A stretch of DNA of 10,682 nt from NIOZ-UU13 sp049287505 (GCA_049287505.1 JBAQFY010000215.1:1-10682); one strand, 5' to 3'. Shown: positions 4,737 to 10,682, counted from the stretch's first letter. The notes: a model not told the origin generated them from the sequence alone. Translations and numbers: made by a program.

Positions 4737-7403
4737 ATGAAGGAAGTCAAGAAGACAGAGGAGCAATTCGAGGATATACATATCCTCGATGAGCTGAAGA
4801 ATTCATACCTGAACTACGCGATGAGCGTGATAGTTTCGCGTGCTTTGCCGGACGTTCGTGATGGTCTGAAACCTTCACAAAGGCGAATACTGGTTGCGAT
4901 GAACGATTTGAACTTAGGGCCGCGAAGCAAGCACCGTAAATGCGCAAAAATCGTCGGCGATACCGGCGGTAACTACCACCCCCACGGCGACCAGGCCACG
5001 TATGGGACATTAGTGCGGATGGGTCAGGAGTGGAATATGCGTTATCCGCTGATTGACCCACAGGGCAACTTCGGCAGTATCGATTCGGACCCGCCTGCGG
5101 CTATGCGATATACCGAGGCGAGAATGGCGGCGCCGGCAATGGAGATGCTCGAGGATATTAAGCATGATACCGTTGATTTTGTGCCGAACTATGATGAAAC
5201 GCGTGAAGAGCCGACGGTTTTGCCCTCGAAGTTTCCGAACTTGTTAGTCAACGGCTCAACCGGAATAGCGGTGGGGATGGCCACGAGTATCCCGCCTCAT
5301 AATATTGCCGAGGTTTGCGACGCTTTGCTGTTGGTCATTAATGACCCGGACTGCGGATTTAAGGACATTATGAAGGTTCTTCCCGGCCCTGATTTTCCAA
5401 CCGGTGGAATCATCTGCGGGAAAAAGGGCATCATTGACGCTTACACGAGGGGCCGCGGCCATTTGACGGTACGCGGTAAAGTGGATATCGAAACGAGCAA
5501 AAGAGCCAGGGAAAGAATCATAATAACGGAAATACCCTATATGGTCGTCAAGACCGCAATAGTTTCGAAGATTGCAGATTGTGTCCACAATAATACGATT
5601 CCGGAAGTAGCCGACGTCAGAGACGAATCGGACCGCCACGGGCTTCGGATTGTCGTGGACATGAAGAAAGATGCTGATGTCGAAATTGCGCTGAACAAGC
5701 TATACCGTTACACTTCTTTACAAAGCACATTTGCTATTGCCAATATCGCATTGGTTGATAACAGGCCCGACACTCTCAATGTCAGGGAGATGCTCGACTG
5801 CTTCATTGACCATCGCAAGACCGTCGTCCGCAGGCGGAGCAGATTCCTGCTGAAAAGATGCAGAAACAGGGCGCATATTCTCGAAGGTCTTATCTTAGCC
5901 GTTAGTGACATTGATGAAATTATAGACCTGATAAAAAAGTCACCCGATACGCCGACTGCAAAGCTGAACCTGATGAAAAAGCCTTTGCGGCTGGCTGAGC
6001 TGGCTACGCTGAAGGAAATCCTTCCTAAGGCTTTTGTTAAGGAAAAAAGTAAAGGCGAGCATTTCCTGACCGGCCCGCAGGCCGATGCGATTTTGACAAT
6101 GCAATTGCAAAGGCTCACGGGTCTGGAAATGGAGAAGCTGGCTAAAGAGTACGCTGACCTGACCGAGCAGATAGAAGGCTATGAGGCGGTATTGGCCAAT
6201 GAGGAGCTTTTGCTGGATATCATTCGTGAGGACATTCACGAAATAAAGGAAAAATACGGAGATGAAAGGCGGACGAAAATCACGGCCAAGGTCGAGCAGT
6301 TAGATGTGGAGGATTTGATTGCCGAAGAGGAAGTAATCGTTACGGTCAGTCACAGCGGATACGTTAAGCGTTTGCCGATTGATACGTACCGCAAGCAGGC
6401 CAGAGGCGGCAAAGGAATCATCGGCTCGGATATAAAGGAGGGCGATTTCATCGAGCATCTTTTCGTTGCCTCGACGCATGATTATCTGCTTATCTTCACT
6501 AATCGCGGCAAGTGCTATTGGCTGAAGGTCTATGACGTACCGAGTATGTCCAGACAGAGCAAGGGCAGAAATATAGTCAACCTGCTGAGTCTGGGAAATC
6601 AGCAGATAGCATCAATAATCAACGTCAGCAGCTTTGATGGCGAAGCCGAGGAAGGCGTACCGCCGCGGCAGCTCGTTATGGCCACAAAGAACGGCCTTGT
6701 GAAAAAGACAAAGCTGTCCGCTTATGGCAATCCGAGAAGCACCGGCGTTATTGCCATCAATCTCGACCCGGCGGATGATTTAATTGGTGTTGCGCTGACT
6801 AAAGGGGACGACCATATTGTATTAGGCACACGTGACGGTATGACGATACGCTTTGAGGAAAGTCAGGTTCGTTCAATGGGCCGTGCCTCTCGAGGTGTCA
6901 TGGGTATTAGGCTGCGTTCCGGAGATTCGGTCGTTGGTATGGTGATTGTTGAGGACAAAGCCGCTCTGTTTACGGTCTGCGAGAACGGCTACGGCAAGCG
7001 GACGGGTCTGGAGAATTATCGGCCTCAGAGCCGGGGCGGAGTCGGGCTGAAAAACATCAAAACATCCACCAGAAACGGCAAGGTAGTTGCACTCAAAGCC
7101 GTCCAGAACAAAGACGATTTAATGATGATAACGGCCAACGGGATGATTATTCGCACCGGACTTGACCAAATCCGCTCGATTGGCAGAAATACTCAGGGTG
7201 TACGGTTAATCAAGCTCAAGCCGGGCGATGAGCTCGTTGCCGCCGAAAAGATAGTTGCTGAAGAGGCCGACAATTCGAAAAATAAATCCGGCAATAATAA
7301 AAACCCGCAATCGAAGCCTAAGGCCGAAACTAAATCAAAACCGAAAGCTAAGCCGAAATCTCAAGCCAAAAATAAGAGCGGCAAGAAAAGACCCAAATCC
7401 TGA
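4737..7403 (+). CDS. gyrA: DNA gyrase subunit A
   Basis: Breakage-reunion subunit of gyrase, which with GyrB introduces negative supercoils using ATP. From the ATG at 4737 it has 888 residues. The open frame reaches TTG at 4683, but the family normally begins near here and a likely promoter overlaps that stretch. The winged-helix region contains 'KIVGDTGGNYHPHGD', and catalytic Tyr125 sits in 'AAMRYTEARM'. A coiled-coil tower precedes the six-bladed C-terminal wrapping domain. Its GyrA box is QARGGKG at 554-560, which favours gyrase over topoisomerase IV despite a changed second residue. At the two main quinolone positions (E. coli 83 and 87) it has Gln86 and Gly90. The last ~47 residues form a lysine-rich, low-complexity tail. 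No gyrB lies in the window, and the gene appears to be transcribed alone. Confidence 0.96.
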   Translation: MKEVKKTEEQFEDIHILDELKNSYLNYAMSVIVSRALPDVRDGLKPSQRRILVAMNDLNLGPRSKHRKCAKIVGDTGGNYHPHGDQATYGTLVRMGQEWNMRYPLIDPQGNFGSIDSDPPAAMRYTEARMAAPAMEMLEDIKHDTVDFVPNYDETREEPTVLPSKFPNLLVNGSTGIAVGMATSIPPHNIAEVCDALLLVINDPDCGFKDIMKVLPGPDFPTGGIICGKKGIIDAYTRGRGHLTVRGKVDIETSKRARERIIITEIPYMVVKTAIVSKIADCVHNNTIPEVADVRDESDRHGLRIVVDMKKDADVEIALNKLYRYTSLQSTFAIANIALVDNRPDTLNVREMLDCFIDHRKTVVRRRSRFLLKRCRNRAHILEGLILAVSDIDEIIDLIKKSPDTPTAKLNLMKKPLRLAELATLKEILPKAFVKEKSKGEHFLTGPQADAILTMQLQRLTGLEMEKLAKEYADLTEQIEGYEAVLANEELLLDIIREDIHEIKEKYGDERRTKITAKVEQLDVEDLIAEEEVIVTVSHSGYVKRLPIDTYRKQARGGKGIIGSDIKEGDFIEHLFVASTHDYLLIFTNRGKCYWLKVYDVPSMSRQSKGRNIVNLLSLGNQQIASIINVSSFDGEAEEGVPPRQLVMATKNGLVKKTKLSAYGNPRSTGVIAINLDPADDLIGVALTKGDDHIVLGTRDGMTIRFEESQVRSMGRASRGVMGIRLRSGDSVVGMVIVEDKAALFTVCENGYGKRTGLENYRPQSRGGVGLKNIKTSTRNGKVVALKAVQNKDDLMMITANGMIIRTGLDQIRSIGRNTQGVRLIKLKPGDELVAAEKIVAEEADNSKNKSGNNKNPQSKPKAETKSKPKAKPKSQAKNKSGKKRPKS

Positions 7404-7442
7404 ATTGAAGCTGGATGCTCGTGGCTCAAAGAAACTAAACAT

Positions 7443-7606
7443 CGAAATCCGAAGCACGAAGTTATGTAAAAGCACGAAGCACTAAATTCGAAATTCTAAA
7501 CAATATCAAATGGACGAAATTCAAATTACTAAAACAGTGAGTTTTGGAAATTTGGACATTTGAATTTTGAATTTATTTCGGATTTTGATATTAGAATTTC
7601 GGATTT
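7443..7606. repeat. AT-rich foldback repeat, copy A
   Basis: A long imperfect inverted repeat fills the gyrA-holA spacer. The left half begins gaaatccgaagcacgaa and contains ctaaacaatatcaaa (7496-7510). The right half has tgaattttgaattt (7561-7574) and ends gaatttcggattt (7594-7606), so the outer aaatccgaa pairs with ttcggattt. The 15-base ctaaacaatatcaaa recurs exactly in copy B at 8950-8964, and the right-half motif tgaattttgaatt recurs too. The right edge is 23 bases from the holA ATG, so it may carry the promoter or leader of holA. No coding content is visible. Confidence 0.7.
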
Positions 7607-7629
7607 AGCGACAATTTTTTTGGATTTTT

Positions 7630-8619
7630 ATGGACGAACTGATTTACGTAATTGCCGGCAAAGAAGAATCTCTTGTTAACGCCCAGTGCCGGGAACTTAT
7701 CGATAAGCTGTTAGAGCCTGAACAAAGGACGACCGGACTTTTTGAGGCTGATACAGCTTCTGTCACGGCTTCAGAGGTGTTCGACGAGCTGCGAACAGCA
7801 CCATTTCTCACCGACAAGCGAGTTGTTTTTATAAAGAGGGCGGATGAATTCATATCACAAAACCGTCAGTTGTTTGAGAGGTATTTCGATAAGCCGTGCG
7901 CTACGGGACGATTAGTATTGACGGTAAATACATGGGACGCCCGCACCAAACTGGCGAAAAAGCTGTCAAAGGTCGGCAAACTGACTGAAGTCAAGCAGCC
8001 TAAGACTTGGGAGATACCCCAGCGCCTGGTACGATATGCAGACGATGCGCACGATAAAAAACTCAGCAGAGATGCTGCCGTGCTTTTAATCGAGCTGACC
8101 GGCGATGAGCTGACACGGCTTTATAGTGAAATCGACAAATTAGCTTTGTTTGTGGACACCGAAAAGGTTATAACGCCGAAGCACATTGAATCGCTCATAG
8201 GCCATAATCGCTTATTCAATGCCTTTGAAGTGATTGATGCAATTATCGCCGGCAATCCCGGCAGGGCGGTAGGGCGATTAAGGGGTATGTTCGCACAGGA
8301 CAAATCAGCCGAGTACAGCGTCGTCGGGGCTTTTGCATATCATTTCCGCAGGATGTTCGAAGTCAAGCTGCTGCTTCAAAAAGGTGCTCGACGTGGTGAA
8401 CTTGAGAAAAGATTCCGAATATGGAGCAATCGAGATAGATTCTTTGCCCAACTGCAGCAAATAAGTTTTAAACAAATTGGCGAGTACCTGCAGCAGTTGG
8501 CCGAGACCGATTATGCTATAAAGACCGGCCAAACGAAAGCACCTGTTGCGATGGAGCAATTTGTCCTCAAATTAGCCACCGGCACTAATACACGTAAAAG
8601 TGCGGCGGACAGCATTTAG
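7630..8619 (+). CDS. holA: DNA polymerase III subunit delta
   Basis: Delta subunit of the clamp loader, the 'wrench' that opens the beta sliding clamp ring so it can be loaded on primed DNA. Its 329 residues match the usual length. The N-terminal AAA+-like domain starts 'YVIAGKEESL', the position where the family usually has Tyr-x-x-x-Gly-x-(D/E). It includes 'ELRTAPFLTDKRVVFIK' (about 54-70), the typical clamp-contact segment followed by a beta strand. As expected for delta there is no functional P-loop. The middle lid region has 'LIELTGDELTRLYSEIDKL', and the C-terminal collar helices follow 'AFEVIDAIIAGNPGRAVGRL'. The start at 7630 has only a weak ggat upstream, and translation may begin on an AT-rich leader supplied by the adjacent repeat. 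The gene stands alone, which is common for holA. Confidence 0.9.
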   Translation: MDELIYVIAGKEESLVNAQCRELIDKLLEPEQRTTGLFEADTASVTASEVFDELRTAPFLTDKRVVFIKRADEFISQNRQLFERYFDKPCATGRLVLTVNTWDARTKLAKKLSKVGKLTEVKQPKTWEIPQRLVRYADDAHDKKLSRDAAVLLIELTGDELTRLYSEIDKLALFVDTEKVITPKHIESLIGHNRLFNAFEVIDAIIAGNPGRAVGRLRGMFAQDKSAEYSVVGAFAYHFRRMFEVKLLLQKGARRGELEKRFRIWSNRDRFFAQLQQISFKQIGEYLQQLAETDYAIKTGQTKAPVAMEQFVLKLATGTNTRKSAADSI

Positions 8620-8816
8620 GATTGGCCTGGAGATTATTCCCTCACGCGTGCAGCAATTATTAAAACAATTTCAAATGCTGAGGAGCTCTTTCTGTCGTGC
8701 CATTTTGTAACCCCGCCTTCGGGGGACGATGTTGCCTGGACATTCCAAATTTTTCCGGTAAACTGATTGACAGGACATATTGGAAGCTGCTATTCTATAA
8801 ATGCTTGTAAAATGGC
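8620..8816. other. Spacer between holA and tRNA-Met
   Basis: No gene is seen. It holds a short GC hairpin, ccccg-cctt-cgggg (8711-8724), with no T-run after it, and then the tRNA-Met promoter. The hairpin may mark the end of the holA transcript, but this is weak. Confidence 0.4.
8767..8796 (+). promoter_or_regulatory. Promoter of tRNA-Met
   Basis: A consensus TTGACA (8767-8772) is followed after 18 bases by TATTCT (8791-8796), with TATAAA overlapping just beyond. Transcription would start about 14 bases before the mature tRNA. This is the strongest -35 box in the window, as expected for a stable RNA. Confidence 0.6.
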
Positions 8817-8890
8817 GGCGGCGTAGCTCAGCTGGTTAGAGCATGGGATTCATAAGCCCAGGGTCCTCGGTTCGAGTCCGAGCGCCGCTA
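8817..8890 (+). tRNA. tRNA-Met (anticodon CAT), elongator type
   Basis: A full cloverleaf of 74 bases. Acceptor GGCGGCG pairs with CGCCGCT (8883-8889), with a G-U first pair. The D arm is GCTC/GAGC, and the anticodon loop TTCATAA (8849-8855) has CAT at 8851-8853. The T arm is CTCGG-TTCGAGT-CCGAG and the discriminator is A8890. CCA is not encoded. A pyrimidine at position 11 and no initiator-like mismatch at pair 1-72 argue for an elongator. The anticodon stem TGGGA/GCCCA has an A-G mismatch next to the loop. A tRNA-Ile with a lysidine-modified CAT anticodon cannot be ruled out from sequence alone. Confidence 0.88.
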
Positions 8891-8893
8891 TTG

Positions 8894-8923
8894 CCTCGGT
8901 TTGCAGCAAACTACAAACCGAGG
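8894..8923 (+). other. Hairpin just downstream of tRNA-Met
   Basis: cctcggtttg (8894-8903) pairs perfectly over 10 bp with caaaccgagg (8914-8923) around a 10-base loop, beginning three bases after the tRNA discriminator. There is no T-run after it, so it is not a classical terminator. It may guide 3' processing or belong to the edge of the neighbouring repeat. Confidence 0.5.
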
Positions 8924-9077
8924 AAATCCGAAATCCTAAATACGAATCACTAAACAATATCAAAATTCAAATGTATAAATGAACAAAACGTTTTGAATTT
9001 TGAATTATTATCATTAGAATTTGTTTCGTATTTTGAAACTTGTCCTTGTGAAAACGGGGATTAGAATTTAGGATTTC
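8924..9077. repeat. AT-rich foldback repeat, copy B
   Basis: A second copy of the element found before holA. The terminal arms gaaatcctaaa (8930-8940) and tttaggatttc (9067-9077) are perfectly inverted over 11 bp. It shares ctaaacaatatcaaa (8950-8964) and the tgaattttgaatt motif near its centre with copy A. The middle, caaaacgttttg (8983-8994), is a perfect palindrome. It separates the two tRNA genes and shows no coding content. Confidence 0.7.
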
Positions 9078-9108
9078 TCAAACTAAACTCAGGTTTAGTT
9101 TGAGTTTT
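9077..9108 (+). terminator. Terminator-like hairpin before tRNA-Glu
   Basis: ctcaaactaaac (9077-9088) pairs perfectly over 12 bp with gtttagtttgag (9093-9104) around the loop tcag, followed by four T. It resembles an intrinsic terminator, though AT-rich and with a short T-run. It ends immediately before the first base of tRNA-Glu (9109). If it terminates transcription, tRNA-Glu would need a promoter inside the stem; otherwise it may be a processing signal. Confidence 0.45.
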
Positions 9109-9181
9109 GCCCCCATCGTCTAGTGGCTTAGGATACCGGGTTCTCATCCCGGCGACAGGGGTTCGACTCCCCTTGGGGGTA
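9109..9181 (+). tRNA. tRNA-Glu (anticodon CTC)
   Basis: A full cloverleaf of 73 bases. Acceptor GCCCCCA pairs with TGGGGGT (9174-9180), with a G-U first pair, and the discriminator is A9181. The anticodon stem CCGGG/CCCGG encloses loop TTCTCAT, with CTC at 9143-9145. The T arm is AGGGG-TTCGACT-CCCCT. The GCCCCCA...TGGGGGTA ends match the tRNA-Glu of cyanobacteria and plastids as I remember them, so the G-U pair is not odd. The D stem GTCT/GGAT closes with a second G-U. CCA is not encoded. A T-rich run (gttttttat) follows directly and may end transcription. CTC decodes only GAG, so a TTC tRNA-Glu is expected elsewhere in the genome. Confidence 0.92.
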
Positions 9182-9189
9182 GTTTTTTA

Positions 9190-9218
9190 TTGACGATTGA
9201 TTATTACCTATTTCTAAT
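9190..9218 (+). promoter_or_regulatory. Promoter of tadA
   Basis: TTGACG (9190-9195) and TCTAAT (9213-9218) each match the sigma70 consensus in five of six bases with an ideal 17-base spacer. The transcript would start about 50 bases before the tadA ATG, so tadA need not depend on the tRNA upstream. Confidence 0.55.
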
Positions 9219-9276
9219 TTTCCCTTGTAAACAATATAAGATAACGTGGTGCCGGTATCCGGGCGATTAAACTCAA

Positions 9277-9792
9277 ATGAGCGATGGGCCAAAAAAATCT
9301 GTATTAGTCAAGGACGTGGATGAGCGTTTTATGGGGGTGGCTATTGAAGCGGCCGGGATTGCTGAGGAAAACGGCGATGTGCCGATTGGGGCGGTTATCG
9401 TTTATAAAAACCAGATAATCGGCAAGGCATATAATCAGCGAGAACAACTCAAAGACCCTACTGCCCATGCAGAAATAGTCGCCCTGACGCAGGCGGCGGC
9501 GTTTCTTGAGAGCTGGCGCTTGAGCGGCTGTACAATGTACGTTACCTTAGAGCCTTGCCCTATGTGTGCAGGGGCGCTGGTGTTGGGTAGATTGGACAGA
9601 TTAGTCTATGGATGTGACGACCCAAAGACCGGTGCGTGCAAAAGTCTGTACAACATCGTACAGGACGAAAGACTCAATCATAAACTCGAAGTTACAAGCG
9701 GGGTTCTGGAAGAGCAATGCCGAGAGCAGCTACAGGGATTCTTTGCTCGGCGACGTGAAGAGCACAAGAACAACAATAAATATAGATTCTGA
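9277..9792 (+). CDS. tadA: tRNA-specific adenosine deaminase
   Basis: Deaminates the wobble adenosine (A34) of tRNA-Arg(ACG) to inosine, allowing one tRNA to read CGU, CGC and CGA; acts in the cytoplasm as a homodimer. It has 171 residues, normal for TadA. The zinc-dependent deaminase fold shows 'TAHAEI' with zinc ligand His64 and proton-shuttling Glu66, and 'PCPMC' with zinc ligands Cys94 and Cys97. The tRNA-binding signature 'DVPIGAVIV' (34-42) and 'DPTAHAE' (60-66) favours TadA over cytosine or guanine deaminases. The start at 9277 lacks a good ribosome binding site; Met19 is possible, but the family normally has about 18 residues before this point. It lies 95 bases after tRNA-Glu; the functional theme is shared, but its own promoter is likely. 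The closing tail (about 160-171) is polar and probably disordered. Confidence 0.94.
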   Translation: MSDGPKKSVLVKDVDERFMGVAIEAAGIAEENGDVPIGAVIVYKNQIIGKAYNQREQLKDPTAHAEIVALTQAAAFLESWRLSGCTMYVTLEPCPMCAGALVLGRLDRLVYGCDDPKTGACKSLYNIVQDERLNHKLEVTSGVLEEQCREQLQGFFARRREEHKNNNKYRF

Positions 9793-9838
9793 CTGTATGG
9801 AGCCGTGAGCAATCCATAGGCCAATCCTGCAAGGCCAT

Positions 9839-10396
9839 CTATTCGCTGAGCTTGACGGCTGTACCGTAAGCTAAAAGCTCGGCGGCACTGCCGACAACAC
9901 TCGTGGTCATATAGCGAACGTTGATTATTGCGTCGGCTCCCATCTGTGCAGCCTCGGCGACCATCCTATTATTAGCTATTGTCCGGGCGTCTCCCATCAT
10001 CTCTGTATATTCAGTCAATTCGCCGCCAAGGATTAATCTGATTAGAGCGGACAGGTCTTTGCCCAGCCAGATAGCAAATACGGTATGGCCCTGGACGAGA
10101 CCGAGAATCTCGCGTGTCTGTCGGCCGGGCACTGCATCGGAATTCAACAACAAAATACTGCCATCAGGCTCGGCAGGTGTTGTTGACTTTAGTGATGTCC
10201 TGGTGCTCCTTTGTTCGAGGGCCAATGTCACCAGGACCACAAGGATACCGCCCAGGAGGAAGAAAACTGCTATCCGCAGCCACCAGGGCACGACCGGGTC
10301 ATCGGCAACGAGCACGTGCCAGGGTATCCCGGCAAATACTACAATGAAGAGGCCCAGCACGAATGCCAGCGAGCCAATTTGTCGAATTGCTTTCAT
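9839..10396 (-). CDS. UPF0145/YbjQ-domain protein with N-terminal membrane anchor
   Basis: A 185-residue protein. The C-terminal half (about 81-184) is a UPF0145 (YbjQ, DUF74) domain: 'VPGRQTREILGLVQG' (89-103), the 'LGGELTEYTEMM' block (123-134) and 'GADAIINVRYMTTSV' (153-167), ending 'AAELLAYGTAVKL'. Stand-alone YbjQ proteins are about 105 residues and form pentamers; their biochemical role is unknown, and an old heavy-metal-binding label is weakly supported. Here about 80 extra residues precede it, with two membrane helices (about 7-27 and 39-61) and a short Ser/Thr/Pro-rich linker, so the domain should be held at the inner membrane. By the positive-inside rule, Lys2/Arg5 and the charged 'EQRSTR' stretch after helix 2 suggest a cytoplasmic domain. 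A strong aaggaga site fixes the start. It converges with tadA across 46 bases. Confidence 0.85.
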   Translation of the reverse strand: MKAIRQIGSLAFVLGLFIVVFAGIPWHVLVADDPVVPWWLRIAVFFLLGGILVVLVTLALEQRSTRTSLKSTTPAEPDGSILLLNSDAVPGRQTREILGLVQGHTVFAIWLGKDLSALIRLILGGELTEYTEMMGDARTIANNRMVAEAAQMGADAIINVRYMTTSVVGSAAELLAYGTAVKLSE

Positions 10397-10400
10397 AGCT

Positions 10401-10407
10401 TCTCCTT
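10401..10407 (-). promoter_or_regulatory. Ribosome binding site of the UPF0145 gene
   Basis: Reads aaggaga on the minus strand, with the GGAG core five bases from the ATG at 10394-10396. It is among the best Shine-Dalgarno matches in the window and fixes the start, so the membrane helices belong to the protein. Confidence 0.75.
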
Positions 10408-10472
10408 ATAATACACCAAAACCAGAAGAAAAAACTTATTCTTTTAGCCAGAACACATACACCGGTTTTATT

Positions 10473-10614
10473 GTACAGATTATACCAATTGTAATTAAAA
10501 GCTGCGCTTTATATAAAGAGCAGCGAGCCATCCCCAAGCTGCGCTTGAGGCTGCCACCCTTTTGTGCTAAACACAAGGAGCGTAGTAATTAAACGCAATT
10601 GGTATTACCTGTAC
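10473..10614. mobile_element. MITE-like element with terminal inverted repeats
   Basis: The ends are 19-base inverted repeats: 10473-10491 reads gtacagattataccaattg, and the complement of 10596-10614 reads gtacaggtaataccaattg, a match at 17 of 19. The 142-base element encodes nothing and holds a near-perfect palindrome (10501-10524, 11 of 12 paired bases), the shorter dispersed hairpin (10527-10559) and a small hairpin ttgtg-ctaaa-cacaa (10562-10576). The terminal gtac is palindromic, so the exact ends and any target duplication cannot be decided. This looks like a non-autonomous element moved by a transposase encoded elsewhere. Confidence 0.55.
10527..10559. repeat. Dispersed palindromic repeat, copy 2 (short hairpin)
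   Basis: gccatccccaagc (10527-10539) and gcttgaggctgccaccc (10543-10559) match copy 1 at 814-826 and 849-865, with one difference in 30 bases. Only the tip differs: three bases here against 22 in copy 1. The stem ccccaagc/gcttgagg has one mismatch. It is nested inside the MITE-like element. Confidence 0.65.
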
Positions 10615-10682
10615 TGTCTTACTTTAAGAACGCGCATAAGCTCTTTTTTAATCAACACTTACATTTAAGAAGCTCTCTATGT
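10615..10682. other. Right edge of window, nothing recognised
   Basis: After the inverted-repeat element the remaining 68 bases are AT-rich with no recognisable gene start, RNA or promoter. Confidence 0.5.

Noticed and set aside
8711..8724. The short GC hairpin ccccg-cctt-cgggg as the holA terminator
   Set aside because: Only a five-pair stem and no T-run, about 90 bases after the stop codon; too weak to call.
8817..9181. tRNA genes as attachment sites for an integrated island
   Set aside because: No integrase gene and no repeated tRNA 3' end were found in the window; the inserted material is a short non-coding repeat.
9793..9838. A bidirectional terminator between tadA and the UPF0145 gene
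   Set aside because: Only a ggcc/ggcc pairing of about six bases with no T-runs could be found.
9019..10592. Long readings on the opposite strand of real genes, such as 9921-10592 opposite the UPF0145 gene
   Set aside because: The reverse-strand gene has a recognisable domain, a strong ribosome binding site and membrane helices. The opposite reading is low-complexity Ser/Arg/Pro-rich and runs into the MITE-like element.
1..10682. A novel multi-gene defence, mobile or biosynthetic system
   Set aside because: All larger genes are recognisable housekeeping or common membrane genes, mostly in separate transcription units. Novelty here, if any, lies in the repeats and in GyrA details.

Overview
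This is a chromosomal housekeeping segment from a bacterium, about 10.7 kb, with eight protein genes and two tRNA genes separated by unusually repeat-rich spacers. GyrA, HolA, LepB, TadA and bacterial-type tRNAs show it is bacterial. From general familiarity with GyrA style (Gln-Ala-Thr-Tyr-Gly after His-Pro-His-Gly-Asp), the secreted PepF and the AT-rich foldback spacers, I suspect a Planctomycetota (Phycisphaerae-like) or other PVC-type environmental genome. That placement is inference; no marker here settles it.

Layout. 1-761 is the 3' part of an EamA/DMT-family permease, cut by the window edge. 762-1261 is a gene-free spacer with a strong palindrome, a short direct repeat, a foldback repeat of the 'attcccgc...gcgggaat' kind and a probable promoter for the next gene. 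1262-3148 encodes an exported oligoendopeptidase F. 3149-3388 holds a two-tier nested hairpin, then 3389-3754 encodes a small membrane protein of unknown function. It converges on a signal peptidase I gene read leftwards (3776-4477). A 259-bp divergent spacer separates this from gyrA (4737-7403). An AT-rich foldback repeat then leads into holA (7630-8619), the delta subunit of the DNA polymerase III clamp loader. Next come tRNA-Met(CAT), a hairpin, a second copy of the AT-rich repeat, another hairpin, tRNA-Glu(CTC) and tadA (9277-9792). The last gene, read leftwards (9839-10396), is a UPF0145/YbjQ-domain protein with two membrane helices. The right edge carries a 142-bp element with terminal inverted repeats that looks like a MITE.

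How the genes relate. Most transcription units look single-gene. Two themes recur: DNA replication and topology (gyrA, holA) and translation/decoding (two tRNAs, tadA). LepB would process exported proteins such as the PepF encoded nearby, but the two genes are not co-transcribed.

I found no defence system, phage, integrase, CRISPR array or biosynthetic cluster. The most interesting material is the intergenic repeats (at least four kinds, two of them present twice) and some GyrA details: unusual residues at the two main quinolone positions and a lysine-rich tail instead of an acidic one.
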